A stretch of 24,939 nt of DNA, taken from NCBI RefSeq assembly GCF_000003605.2, contig NW_003134846.1:15439-40377 (forward strand), in the 5' to 3' direction. Positions within the stretch are counted from its first letter, which is position 1; every line of letters starts with the position of its first letter. Shown in pieces: positions 11,701-19,109 of the stretch. The DNA is from Saccoglossus kowalevskii. Taxonomy: Eukaryota; Hemichordata; Enteropneusta; Harrimaniidae. The position numbers and the translations under genes are program-made. The notes under the pieces were generated by a model. That model saw only the letters and a program-made list of their open reading frames with translations, was not told where the DNA came from and made no database searches.

Positions 11701-14700
11701 TAGGATTTGAATATTAGTTGTTCAGTTTTATGTTTAAAAGGCTAATTATTTGCTAATTAATGTCTCCAATAGTCTCAGCACATTGAAGTTTTTTTTTAAT
11801 TTCAGTTTATTATGAATTCTGTATTTTCAGGTATTTTTTCCCTGTTTGAACAAAGTTGGAAATGGAGACTTACCAGTATAATTCATACTTTGATCCTTCT
11901 AATTGTCTGAATTCGTATTTCAGAACTGCAAGAATCAAATCTGTTCATTCTTTGCCATACAGTGACCATACAGTGTACATTCAGAGACATTTTACCTCGT
12001 CACATGATCAGTGATTTGTATATCGTATTTGATTGCATATATTATGCATGTACCTGCATACAACAATTCAATTTGTCAACAGATAAAAATCAACAGACTT
12101 GCAGCCATCATGTTGTTTGGGCATATTACTTTAACTAAACAAAACTTCTTTTAACTCCAATAAGGACTTTGTCATAAACAATGAGTGAAAATTGAGAAGT
12201 GTGAAATACAGAAAGGACATACATTACTTCATTTGCTCTATCACCACTGATAGTGGTGCGATGAACGTAAATAAAAAGTAAATTACATGTATCAAGTCGT
12301 ATTTCAGCATGTGTGCATCTACTAGTCTAATAGAGCATATATGGTGTATATATATTCTAGGTCTCTATATGGTACATATGTACATATATATTTACTAATA
12401 TAAAGTCATTTTTATTTTTTAATTGTATTTTGTTCTAAACATAATTAAAGGAAAAAGAAACTGAACTGAAGCGCACACAGAAGAAATGTGATGATCAGAC
12501 AACAGAACTGACTAAAGATAAGACGAATCATGATAAGGAAGTACAAGCCCTTGATCAACAAATTTCAATCCTACAAGATATAATCAAACAGAAGAATATT
12601 CACCTTAAGGAATTGGAAAAAAAAATACAGGACTATACACAACAGCACGAAAAGCAGCTGGAAGAAAAGGTAAACAATCCAACAATTTAAAATTTACTGT
12701 CACTGTTTATGTCGTTCGCATGCAATTACAATGCAGCAAGGCTGCAGAGCAGGTCAATTATTTAGCCAAAACACCCATTGGTATTCAATATTTGTATCAC
12801 CTTTTGTGTGGGTTCTTAAAATTACACAATTTGTGTATCACAGAGTTAATTTAGTCTGATGTGCACCAATACAGTTCAATACTATTACATGTATAAATAA
12901 ATAAATGGAGACAAGAATTCACACCAGTCATAAATAAATGAAGACAAGATTTCACACCAGTTAATCTTACACATAAAACAAGACGGTAGGCTGGTAGGCG
13001 ATCTGCTCCGCTACGCTCAAAAAGCAAGCAACATGTTTTTGGCTATTGTCACGGTAGGCATGTATGTAAATGTGTTGAGATGGGCGTAGTGCGAGTGGTT
13101 AGTGCTAGTAGCACTAATCCAAAAAAGTACTAGATCTAGTGGTAAAAATGGCACTAGATCTAGCGCAAAAATGGCACTAGATCTAGTGCTAAAATGTGCA
13201 CAGTGCGAGTGGCATTGTTATCGCATTGTTGATATCTTCAACTATCTAATTTTGGTGAATATTTTTGTCATTTTTGGTAAAAAGTGATATTTTCGACTTC
13301 TTGTTAAAAAACGCAAGTCCAATTGCTTTGATACTTCATATATAGGTACTACAAGTGGACCTCTCTCAGATTTGTTGATTTTGTAATGATATCTTTAATT
13401 CTCTAATTTTGGTGAATATTTTTGTCATTTTTGGTAAAAAGTGATATTTTCGACTTCTTGGTAAAAACTGCAAGTCCGATTGCTTTAATATTACATATAT
13501 AGGTACTACATGTGGACCTCTCTCAGATTTGTTCATTTTGTGATGATATCTTCAATTCTCTAATGTTGGTGAATATTTTTGTCATTTTTGGTAAAAAGTG
13601 ATATTTTCGACTTCTTGTTAAAAACTGCAAGTCCGATTGCTTTGATATTATATATATAGGTACTACATGTGGACCTCTCTCAGATTTGTTCATTTTGTGA
13701 TGATATCTTCAATTCTCTAATTTTGGTGAATATTTTTGTCATTTTTGGTAAAAAGTGATATTTTCGATTTCTTGTTGAAAACTGCAAGTCCAATTGCTTT
13801 GATACTACATATATAGGTACTACATGTGAACCTCTCTCAGATTTGTTCATTTCGTGATGATATCTTCAATTCTCTAATTTTGGTGAATATTTTTGTCATT
13901 TTTGGTAGAAAGTGATATTTTCGACTTCTTGTTGAAAACTGTAAGTCCGATTGCTTTGATACTATACATATTGTTCATTTTCGAATGATGTCTTCAGTTC
14001 TTTAATTGAAATGTGCATTGCTAACAGCGGAGCTATCTCAGCCAATAGGCTGCTTGTTGGCGAATAATTTCGGTAAAAATGCTATTTTTCACTTGTATCA
14101 GGTGTCATATGGAATCCATGCATAAATTTGCATAAAAAAGTGGAAGACAACCATTTGATTTCCTTCTCTGTATTTAGTAAGTGTAATACCTAGTTCAGTA
14201 TTGCTCCATTAGTAGTGAAGTGAAATTTGTAAAAGACATGTCTGTCTATCAAGTCATGATTCAGCATATGTGCATCTACTAGTCTAATTAAGCACATATG
14301 GAGTATATATTTTCCAGGATCTCTATATGGTGATAATAATAATCTTTATTGTTATCGTATCATCGATGGGACTTTGATTATAAATACAATTTAGGTATAA
14401 CAATGAAAAAATTAAATGAAACTACAAGAGTAAACAGTTACATCTGTGACTTTACTAATACAAAGTCATTTTTATTTTTTAAATTTATTTTGTTTTTAAC
14501 ATATTTAAAGGAAACAGCAATACAAACAATCACTGAAGAACTGAAGCGCACACAGAAGACATGTGATGATCGGATAACAGTACTGATTAAAGCTAAGGGG
14601 AGTCAAGATGAGAAAGTACAAGCCCTTTATCAACAAATTTCAATCCAACAAGATACAATCAAACAGAAGGATAATCATCTTAAGGACTTGGAAGAAAAAA

Positions 14701-15668
14701 TACAGCAACTATTACTGGAGGAAAAGGTAAACAATGCAACAATGTAAAACAAGGCTGCAGGGCAGGTCAAATATTTAGCCTAAACACCCATTAATATTCA
14801 ATGTTTTTATCTCCTTGTGTGTGGGTTCTTAACCAGTTTAAAATTACACAATTGGAGCCAAAATTACTATCAGACAGGTTACAGTTGAAGACTGTGGCCA
14901 CATGTGATTCCTGGTCAATCAGAATTGTATGGTTGCGAGAGAATCTGCTTCCCAGGGTAAGAAGCGCATGGCCATGGCATGAGGGTGTTGTGCCCCTGCT
15001 CCCTGATCCCTGATCCCTAATAACCCACAGTCTTTTGCACATTACGCCGGAGTACATTGTTTGTTCTCACAGCCCAATCATGGTATCAAATCATAGCATT
15101 CACAGAATCCAGACTGTAAAATGTTGTTACTTGCTTAGTATTTGAACCAAATCGTAGCATTGGCAGAATACTGACTGTAAAATGTTGTTACTTGCTTTGA
15201 ATTTGAACTCTCCAGACTGTAAATTATAGTATTATGTATTTTAGCATTTTATATCATTAACGCACATATTGTAGTTGCATCCTCCACTGTTTTCTACTGC
15301 CCTCAGTGTCAGTTCTGATAGTTGCAGCTTCCACATCTTCTATCTCCCATAACTTACATCCAACCTACATCTTCTGCCGTTCACTCTCATATTAATATGC
15401 TAACGCTAATATTTATTAGTTAGTACTTATTTCTTGATTTTTCAGTCTTGTTTTATATTGAGTTTTTCAGTCTCTCTGTACTTTATTATAACTTTTTCTG
15501 CAGTGGCAGTCAGGCACTACTAACAATCTAATTAGTGGGGCTTGGGTTGAGACTGGTCCAAACTATTCAGATAGTACTTCACAGTTTTCAGCTATGTTAG
15601 GACTGTTATATATGGTCCACCCCAGCACCTTTTTTTTCCAAATAAATACTTTTTTCCTTTATCTGTAG
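1053..15668 (+). CDS. Predicted type I membrane protein: GT-B glycosyltransferase-like ectodomain, TRADD-N-like region, TM helix, ITIM-like repeats, coiled coils (9-exon model)
   Basis: Coding join: 1053-2784, 4946-5076, 7824-7866, 8206-8271, 8620-8661, 9581-9843, 12451-12669, 14511-14726, 15504-15668, giving 958 residues. Every junction uses GT donors and AG acceptors, and phases match throughout (1,0,1,1,1,0,0,0). Layout seen in the translation: signal peptide about 1-24; GT-B fold about 35-415 with the GIEAIALGVPVLV signature at 332-344; Cys-rich linker 430-445; TRADD-N-like region about 465-575; acidic segment 588-608; transmembrane helix about 646-663; two tail repeats 689-739; coiled coils 760-904; tail 905-958. 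Four N-x-S/T sequons (N359, N392, N423, N448) and basic residues just after the helix favour an outside N-terminus and a cytosolic tail. Related GT4-type domains occur in marine invertebrate proteins fused to signalling domains (established knowledge, from memory). A receptor or sensor role is inference; no substrate can be named. The exon chain is strong up to exon 8; the terminal exon is weaker. Confidence 0.85.
2932..4114 (+). repeat. Complete central-tandem-repeat mobile element, about 1.18 kb
   Basis: The 5' end is TTTTTAG plus a hairpin: AGCTCCGCT (2937-2945) pairs with AGCGGAGCT (2959-2967). A short CGTCGT-rich tract follows. The core holds monomers starting with GTGATAT at 3180, 3337, 3492, 3649 and 3812 (spacing 157, 155, 157, 163). 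The 3' end carries AGCCGATAGGCT, which can form a small hairpin, and closes CTGCTTGTT. No protein is encoded, so it is non-autonomous. The layout resembles bivalve pearl elements and HINE/helentron elements by architecture only. Confidence 0.85.
4115..4875. other. Intron 1 remainder, no feature recognised
   Basis: AT-rich intronic sequence. Open frames near 4319-4512 overlap on both strands, have no splice context and resemble no family. A TGCATGCATGCTA / TAGCATGCA near-inverted pair lies at about 4811-4850. Confidence 0.5.
4876..4945 (+). repeat. 35-bp tandem duplication carrying the exon 2 splice acceptor
   Basis: Two nearly identical 35-bp units (4876-4910 and 4911-4945) start GAGAC, contain TTTACATTGTGATT and end TATAG, and exon 2 again begins GAGAC. 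The acceptor is therefore present at 4910 and 4945. Use of the first would read the second unit and hit TAG at 4943-4945. Confidence 0.9.
4946..5076 (+). CDS. Exon 2: acidic linker
   Basis: Enters in phase 1, leaves in phase 0, and encodes residues 578-621. The content is strongly acidic (SYIDDDVGDDDNVINDDYEE), partly from a GAT-rich tract, and ends in LEELNNLILKKK before a GTATGT donor. It sits between the TRADD-N-like region and the transmembrane helix, so in the predicted topology it is juxtamembrane on the outer side. The acceptor lies at the end of a 35-bp tandem duplication and therefore exists in two copies. Only the downstream copy keeps the frame open. Confidence 0.85.
5148..5318 (+). 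repeat. Interspersed repeat, direct copy
   Basis: It contains CCCCTTAGGCGAGGCCTTTT and TGTAATCTGTAATTAAG and ends near an AATAAATGAAATTT tail. It is a reverse-complement match to 22131-22290. No gene function is evident. The rest of intron 2 up to about 6430 shows nothing further that I recognise. Confidence 0.8.
6440..6840 (+). repeat. Two tandem units of about 240 bp
   Basis: The block TTTAACTCTTC..TGATTTTTTTGGCT.GGCTGATTTTGT..ATACTTGG.AG.CAGGTCAT occurs at about 6462 and 6702, with the same downstream order (CTCTAGTTG.GTGG or near). The second unit ends with the palindrome GTTGCCATGGCAAC at 6813-6826. Confidence 0.75.
6912..7720 (+). repeat. Central-repeat element with ~150-bp monomers
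   Basis: A lead region (TTTTTATTTTGGCT..., then a GTGTGTCTGTCTGTTCC tract) is followed by about five diverged monomers. Each is marked by GCAT.TTAATTACCTAATTTGCATAAT (at about 7054, 7214, 7359, 7504, 7654) and by TTTCAATGAAACTTGGTACAT. Spacing is 145-160 bp. It is in intron 2 just upstream of microexon 3. Confidence 0.75.
7824..7866 (+). CDS. Exon 3: 43-nt microexon
   Basis: Acceptor TTTTTGCAAG, donor GAG/GTTAGT, phase 0 in and phase 1 out, encoding ASHTENGNYNGDSR (622-635) and the first base of Asp636. Exon 2 ends in phase 0 and exon 4 must be entered in phase 1, so a connector of this phase is required. This is the only convincing one seen in between. It has no recognisable domain. Confidence 0.7.
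8206..8271 (+). CDS. Exon 4: first half of the transmembrane segment
   Basis: Acceptor TTTTTATTCCGTCAG, donor GTAAGT, phase 1 to phase 1, encoding residues 636-657. After HYSEFEYHN comes FIIVLLVVLASI, the hydrophobic core of the only internal membrane helix. Because the exon is symmetrical, skipping it keeps the reading frame and removes most of the helix, which would give a soluble form. Whether that happens is unknown. Confidence 0.88.
8620..8661 (+). CDS. Exon 5: second half of the transmembrane segment and stop-transfer
   Basis: Acceptor TTTTCATTATTTTCAG, donor GTAAGA, phase 1 to phase 1, 42 nt. It contributes FIGYFITQSITRHS (658-671), which extends the helix and adds Arg669 and His670 after it. 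The basic flank, against an acidic upstream side, fits a cytosolic C-terminus. Like exon 4 it is symmetrical. Confidence 0.88.
8762..8936. mobile_element. Small inverted-repeat (MITE-like) element in intron 5
   Basis: TATTCACTGGGTT (8768-8780) is an exact inverted copy of AACCCAGTGAATA (8823-8835). Two further related AAACYCA-TGA blocks follow, and the outer ends (GGTAATTATTCACTGGGTT versus the complement of AACTCAGTGACAATTAGTC) are also related. Target duplications are not clear, so the exact limits are tentative. Confidence 0.5.
9001..9320 (+). repeat. 5' fragment of a central-repeat element, diverged
   Basis: It starts TTATTAGCTCCGCTGCCGACTTAGTAGAGC, a decayed form of the 5' hairpin at 2932 and 24630, with the same order of sequence afterwards (TTTTTCGAC, GAAAACTACAAGC, GCTTTGATACTT, GATTTGTTCATTTC). 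It fades by about 9320. Confidence 0.8.
9581..9843 (+). CDS. Exon 6: cytoplasmic tail with two ITIM-like repeats
   Basis: Acceptor CTGTTATTTCAG, donor AAG/GTAATA, phase 1 to phase 0, residues 672-759. Two tandem copies of a repeat, K689-S714 and K715-S739, each read KSFTTTRS, then IEYLNLML, then a Pro-Ser end. I-E-Y-L-N-L fits the ITIM pattern I/V/L-x-Y-x-x-L/I/V, and Y-L-N fits the YxN core bound by Grb2-type SH2 domains. Both are general short motifs, so function is inference, but both copies are intact and lie on the predicted cytosolic side of the helix. The exon ends in a basic stretch (SSMKKK) before the coiled coil. Confidence 0.9.
9631..9783 (+). repeat. Coding tandem repeat (78 bp + 75 bp)
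   Basis: Copies at 9631-9708 and 9709-9783 both begin AAGTCATTCACTACAAC and end CCTTCA. They differ by one codon in length and by several substitutions. The Tyr codon context (ATT GA- TAT CT- AAT CT-) is kept in both, which is consistent with, but does not prove, constraint on the encoded motif. Confidence 0.9.
9844..10375. other. Intron 6, 5' part, no feature recognised
   Basis: AT-rich intron sequence after the exon 6 donor. I see no coding, RNA or clear repeat signal here. Confidence 0.4.
10376..11290 (+). repeat. Old, diverged central-repeat element remnants
   Basis: Recurrent blocks match the 157-bp monomer family at low identity: GATTT.TCATTTC.TGATGATATCTTCAA, TTTTTGACTT.CTTGAAAACT and TTGCTTTGATACTT. 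A degenerate AGCAGAGCTATTTTGTGGCT at about 10783 resembles the 3' terminal block. The open frame at 10501-10779 lies wholly in this repeat and is not a gene. Confidence 0.65.
11291..12285. other. Intron 6, 3' part, no gene recognised
   Basis: AT-rich sequence. A perfect short hairpin CACCACT-GAT-AGTGGTG lies at 12242-12258. Nothing else is supported. Confidence 0.4.
12286..12832 (+). repeat. Segmental duplication copy A (exon 7 with flanking intron)
   Basis: The copy includes upstream intron (GTGCATCTACTAGTCTAAT, CTCTATATGGT, AAAGTCATTTTTATTTTTT), exon 7, and downstream intron (GTAAACAAT.CAACAAT, CAAGGCTGCAG.GCAGGTCAA, GTGTGGGTTCTTAA). All blocks recur in order at 14236-14853, so a whole genomic segment was duplicated, not just coding sequence. 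Confidence 0.9.
12451..12669 (+). CDS. Exon 7: coiled-coil exon, copy A
   Basis: Acceptor ATAATTAAAG, donor GTAAAC, phase 0 to 0, 73 codons (760-832). The peptide is highly charged, rich in K/E/Q and without Pro, with heptad-like hydrophobic spacing (EVQALDQQISILQDIIKQKN, then LKELEKKIQ). This is a cytosolic coiled coil in the predicted topology, suited to oligomerisation. It is the partner of exon 8 in a tandem exon duplication. Confidence 0.9.
12892..12964 (+). repeat. 33-bp tandem duplication
   Basis: ATAAATAAATG.AGACAAGA-TTCACACCAGT occurs twice in a row in intron 7. It has no known role. Confidence 0.75.
13099..13190. repeat. Cluster of palindromes
   Basis: TTAGTGCTA (13099-13107) and TAGCACTAA (13109-13117) form perfect arms around a single base. 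Three units with ACTAGATCTAG follow, starting at 13129, 13153 and 13176 (spacing 24 and 23). The last contains the perfect 16-bp palindrome GCACTAGATCTAGTGC (13174-13189). The cluster directly precedes the 157-bp array. Confidence 0.85.
13224..14058 (+). repeat. 157-bp monomer array with intact 3' end, lacking the 5' hairpin
   Basis: Monomers start with GTGATATTTTCG at 13284, 13441, 13598, 13755 and 13912, exactly 157 bp apart each time. The array then passes into the family's 3' end (AACAGCGGAGCTATCTCAGCC..GGCTGCTTGTT). The 5' hairpin and CGT tract are missing. High similarity between monomers suggests recent expansion or homogenisation. Confidence 0.9.
14332..14450. mobile_element. Short retroelement-like insertion in copy B
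   Basis: GATAATAATAATCTTTATTG followed by about 100 bases sits exactly where copy A continues directly to TTTACTAATA. (TAA)n-CTTTATTG is a common reversed 3' end of LINE/SINE-type elements in marine invertebrates, so this may be a short reverse-oriented fragment. The class is inferred. Confidence 0.5.
14511..14726 (+). CDS. Exon 8: coiled-coil exon, copy B
   Basis: Acceptor CATATTTAAAG, donor GTAAAC, phase 0 to 0, 72 codons (833-904). It is clearly homologous to exon 7: ELKRTQK.CDD, KVQAL.QQISI and IKQK..HLK are shared. The open frame runs upstream through the intron to 14349, but that part is inserted repeat, not exon. Being symmetrical, exons 7 and 8 could be used together or singly. Confidence 0.9.
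15088..15207 (+). repeat. 61-bp tandem duplication in intron 8
   Basis: AAATC.TAGCATT..CAGAAT, then ACTGTAAAATGTTGTTACTTGCTT, is present twice at 61-bp spacing. Confidence 0.85.
15504..15668 (+). CDS. Exon 9: candidate terminal exon
   Basis: A strong acceptor (ATAACTTTTTCTGCAG) is followed by 54 open codons in the required phase 0, beginning WQSGTTNNLISGAW and ending at TAG 15666-15668. No domain is recognised. One caution: an AATAAA lies inside the frame at 15641, only about 20 bases before the stop. Further AATAAA signals at 15983 and 16002 would be better placed. A different downstream last exon remains possible. Confidence 0.5.
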   Translation, partial: WQSGTTNNLISGAWVETGPNYSDSTSQFSAMLGLLYMVHPSTFFFQINTFFLYL

Positions 15669-15982
15669 TTTACTTTCTAATTAACACATAAATATGTTTT
15701 TGGTGGAAAAGTCCCATTGTTAGTATTGCCGATTGTACACTGACAAAATTCACAGGCGAAGTCGTGCTTGGAAAAACAAACATGCATTACAAATGAAGAA
15801 GCAGTGGTGATAAACAAAATTTACCAAACTTATAACGATTGCTCCAACTCTTGGTGTTGAATCAGAAAGTCAAATGCACGAGCTGAATTAGCATAATTTG
15901 TAACGATCAACAACAAACACGGCAGCAAAAAATTATTGCATTTTGTCATCATTTTGTTTGGATATTTCATGTCGACAAGGTA

Positions 15983-16035
15983 AATAAAACATCTCTCATT
16001 TAATAAAACTCGTTCATCTGTCTTTGTTTACCGGA
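15983..16035 (+). terminator. Candidate polyadenylation region
   Basis: AATAAA occurs at 15983 and 16002, followed by a T/GT-rich stretch around 16014-16030. This is the expected arrangement for 3' end formation of the gene, about 315-360 bases after the proposed stop. Transcript data would be needed to place the true end. Confidence 0.35.
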
Positions 16036-16971
16036 CAATGTGAATTTGCTCTTCAATTGTGAGACAGTCCAGTGAAGAGCTCAAATGCCAGCGAGAATCA
16101 ATATTATTTTGCCAATAAAAAATAAGCTTGTTTTTTATTCATTTGACACTTTGATTAAAAGCGTTTTTAATTTGTTGTTAGAATATTGATGACATCTTTC
16201 CAGTCGCCACATTTTCGCATTCAGATAATATTCATTGTGTCTTATTCGTAACTTCACAGCCCAAAGTTGCGATGGACTCCTCCTTCCAACCTGAAAGACT
16301 ACATACTCGGTATTCTGAACATAACATGAGACTACTTTTCTATTAGCAATTCGTAAGCAGCTATTGTCTGGTGAAAACTTGGGTGGTCGTTATCGGAAGT
16401 TTAAGTGTTTAATATGTTTACAATAGGGTGGTCGCTGGTCACGTTAAACAGGTGGTCATTATATACAATGTCTTTAACAAAGGTGGTCGTTAGCACAAGT
16501 TTGACTGGTTAATTAGATTTGTTCATGTACTTCAGAAAATGGACAATGACAAATATTATTGTTAATATCGCAGCTAGGACATTTGACAACCACATTTGAC
16601 ACAACAGTGTTCATCATTTTTATGCATAGAACTGCTTCTAATTTAGTCTAAAGTATTTTTAAATAATTTTATATAGATGTAATAATTCACCTGTAGCCCT
16701 TTCCTTTGAAATAACATAAAGTTATTTGCCTTTCTTATTGTACTTAGTCATTAAAGACACTTTATTTTAGACCCAACATTAATATTTACATAAACAACAT
16801 AAACATAATTGTTGGCTTGTCCATAATTAATTGAAGGTAAAGTCATGGTAGTGGCAAAATATCATCCAGCAACATTGTCACTGAACGCAACACCTCAGCT
16901 GATTGCTATCAAACTTATATGTATTTTTTATCTGTAGGTATAATAGGCCTGTATAGACTTCAGACTTGATC
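16036..16971. other. Intergenic region with GGTGGTCG repeats
   Basis: No gene is recognised. GGTGGTCGTTA-type blocks recur at about 16382, 16426, 16452 and 16482 in an otherwise AT-rich stretch. They look like a degenerate minisatellite or an old transposon end. Confidence 0.4.
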
Positions 16972-17190
16972 TTTTTAGCCTTTGCAGACTAAGTCTGACG
17001 AAGGCTTCTAGATTTGCTTTCGTTCATCTGTCTTTTACCTCTCTTAACTTTGATATGCTCTGTCCAATGTTTTTCAAAGTTGGTGCATATGTAATTCTCA
17101 ATGCCATACTTATGCACGCCAAGTATTTTTTTGATTCGCCAAAGTTTCACTGTGTTTTTCTGTGATTTTCAACATTATACTAGTAAAAAT
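16972..17190 (+). repeat. Hairpin-headed repeat fragment, second family
   Basis: TTTTTAG leads into AGCCTTTG-CAGACT-A-AGTCTG-A-CGAAGGCT, an almost perfect stem-loop (16977-17006). A GTTCATCTGTC stretch and CAAAGTTGGTGCATATGTAA follow. The layout matches the 2932 and 22466 families although the hairpin sequence differs. Confidence 0.6.
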
Positions 17191-17935
17191 GCCGAAATGC
17201 CGATTTCTCAAAAGAGCTGGCATAACGTATTGCGCATGTGCCAGTCTAACCGCTGAGGAAATTGCCGTTGTTTTCATCTGAAGTTATTGTATTCCGGGAG
17301 TGTATCTTTCATTGCACACGGCTTATATAGATTAAATGCTATCTCGTCAGTTTCAAAGGTAAGAAAATGTGCTTATGGTATTTATTGTGAACGTTGATTT
17401 ATCTTTTTGTGTCCTGACTTTGGTAAGAAACAAGCGATCGCACAGTGCTGGTCACACTTTGCCAGAAAAAACAGTCCTGCTATTATTGTTAGAACTGGTT
17501 ATGAAATGTGTAAATCGAAAGTTTATCTCGTCATTTAAGAAGCTTGAGAATTACGTTTGGCATATAAAATACTGGAATAATAAAAACGTAAAAGTTTAGA
17601 ACATGCTATCTCGGGATTTGTACGATTGTTATTTCCTGTGTTCATTGGCACTTGCTAGCAGATTGAAAGGAAGTGTGAAACCTGTTTTCGTGACGATATA
17701 TTAGACTAGAATTATCGAGAAAACAAGTCAAGTTCAGCCAACCGTGATTGCCTGAAAGCAATGATGAAATTGAGAAGTACTGTAATTCAATATCAATGAA
17801 TCTATCATCACTTTTAAATTACCTTTGAGGTAAATATGACACTTGAGTGCCGGTTATCATATTAAGAGAGCAGTGAAACATTATTAGGGAGGGAGATAAA
17901 TTCACGTAATCCTCAATTTTAATGATGTTGACTTA
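17191..17935. other. Intergenic; possible leader-exon signals only
   Basis: A somewhat GC-richer patch (17205-17300), a TATATAG at about 17325 and a good donor AAAG/GTAAGAAA at 17361 could mark a promoter and leader exon of a + strand gene, but no matching downstream coding exons are seen. The open frame at 17369-17599 starts after this donor and resembles nothing known. Confidence 0.25.
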
Positions 17936-18355
17936 GGCCAGACTTTTATTATCCCTTGTTTTGCGAACCCGCCGAATGAACAGGAGCCGAAAATGAAATA
18001 AAAATAAAATTTTATTTCAGCGTAATTTCTCACGTCCGCCGACTTGTAAGCGCAACAAATTGCTAACAAATATTATTTTTAATCTTTATTTTTTTACCGC
18101 CCGCCGCATAACAAATTGAAGTTGCATTTTCGTGGGAGTATCATGATCATAGTACTAAAGTCTCGCGCAGATGAGAAATAAGGTTATACATGGAATAAAA
18201 TGTTATTTCATTTCTTCTCTTCGATCAATGATCTCACTTACATTTCCTCGAGAATCACACAAATCTAATGGAAAAAAAGAATTAATTTTTTGTCCCCGCT
18301 CTCAAAAAAATTGCCTTATAAAAACTCGCGAAACAAGGAATAAAAAAGTCTGGCC
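17936..18355. mobile_element. 420-bp MITE with ~31-bp terminal inverted repeats and TTA target duplication
   Basis: The left end GGCCAGACTTTT, then CCTTGTTTTGCGA, mirrors the right end (complement GGCCAGACTTTTTTATTCC, then TTGTTTCGCGA). TTA flanks it at 17933-17935 and 18356-18358. A 3-bp TWA target duplication is typical of PIF/Harbinger elements, so a Harbinger-derived MITE is likely. It has no transposase; the open frame at 18171-18359 lies inside it and is not a gene. Confidence 0.8.
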
Positions 18356-18855
18356 TTAATAGTCATAATTGTTTTTTCAAAACTCCAGATATAATTTTAT
18401 GTAATTGTAAACAGTTAACAATATTAACTAATATATTTTTGGCAATATATCCCATTTTAATTATCTAAATTTGTTTAACTGTATACAGTAAATCTTTATT
18501 TTAAAAATACAACTAAAATATGTTAATTAGTTCATCCTTGACTTTGGTAGAACATGTTTAAAATAGTACAGTACAATAGTACAATTTCTTTCTGGCGGGT
18601 ATAAATATATGAAGTAATATAAATTATTTTTTCGTACTAAAAAAACTCAAATATCTTTTTAATTAAATCTTAACAGCCAATGTGTTTTTTTGCAATTGCA
18701 GAGTCGGAATTTTTTTCTCGGAAAGCAAAGCCACTGGAACTGCATGTATTAAAAAAACATACCAGTACTATTCGCTGCGTGTCTGACAATTGTCTAAAGT
18801 TTCACCGGTCCTCTTTTTTTTCACTTTGAGAAGTGCTGTCAACCAAAGCATAAAT
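18356..18855. other. AT-rich intergenic stretch
   Basis: Very AT-rich, with many short A/T runs. No coding or repeat signal is recognised. Confidence 0.4.
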
Positions 18856-19065
18856 ATGTGTTTCTCTGTACATAAAATTTCACACGATTTGTTAATATTA
18901 ATGTATGATAATAAAAACTTGATACTATTTTTCTGGATTGTTGTACTTTATTTGTATCATTGTCATATGAGAAGTACTCTTGTCCTTATTAGAGATATTG
19001 GAACTAATCCAGGGCCACAAACTAGTTTATCCAACACTGACTCTTCTACATATTTGCAGATCTGA
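18856..19065 (+). pseudogene. LINE-like N-terminal remnant with a 2A-like motif
   Basis: The 69-codon frame contains a hydrophobic stretch (LILFFWIVVLYLY) followed by RDIGTNPGP (18991-19017). This is close to the 2A ribosome-skipping consensus D-x-E-x-N-P-G-P, with Gly in place of the Glu. Hydrophobic N-termini followed by 2A-like motifs are known at the start of non-LTR retrotransposon ORFs in marine invertebrates. The frame stops at 19065 and no endonuclease or reverse transcriptase follows. A short unrelated peptide is the alternative. Confidence 0.45.
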
Positions 19066-19109
19066 TTTGTATACTTCCTTGTCATTTTACCTGTTGTTGG
19101 TTTGTCGCT

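Larger units (their letters stand above)
14236..14853 (+). repeat. Segmental duplication copy B (exon 8 with flanking intron)
   Basis: The counterpart of 12286-12832 about 1.95 kb downstream, interrupted by an insertion at 14332-14450 that copy A lacks. The intron flanks remain easily alignable. Confidence 0.9.

Noticed and set aside
14349-14510. Open frame upstream of exon 8 as coding
   Set aside because: It lies in the inserted repeat (14332-14450) and in intron sequence that aligns with the intron of copy A.
18171-18359. 62-codon open frame
   Set aside because: It is wholly inside the MITE and runs across its terminal inverted repeat.
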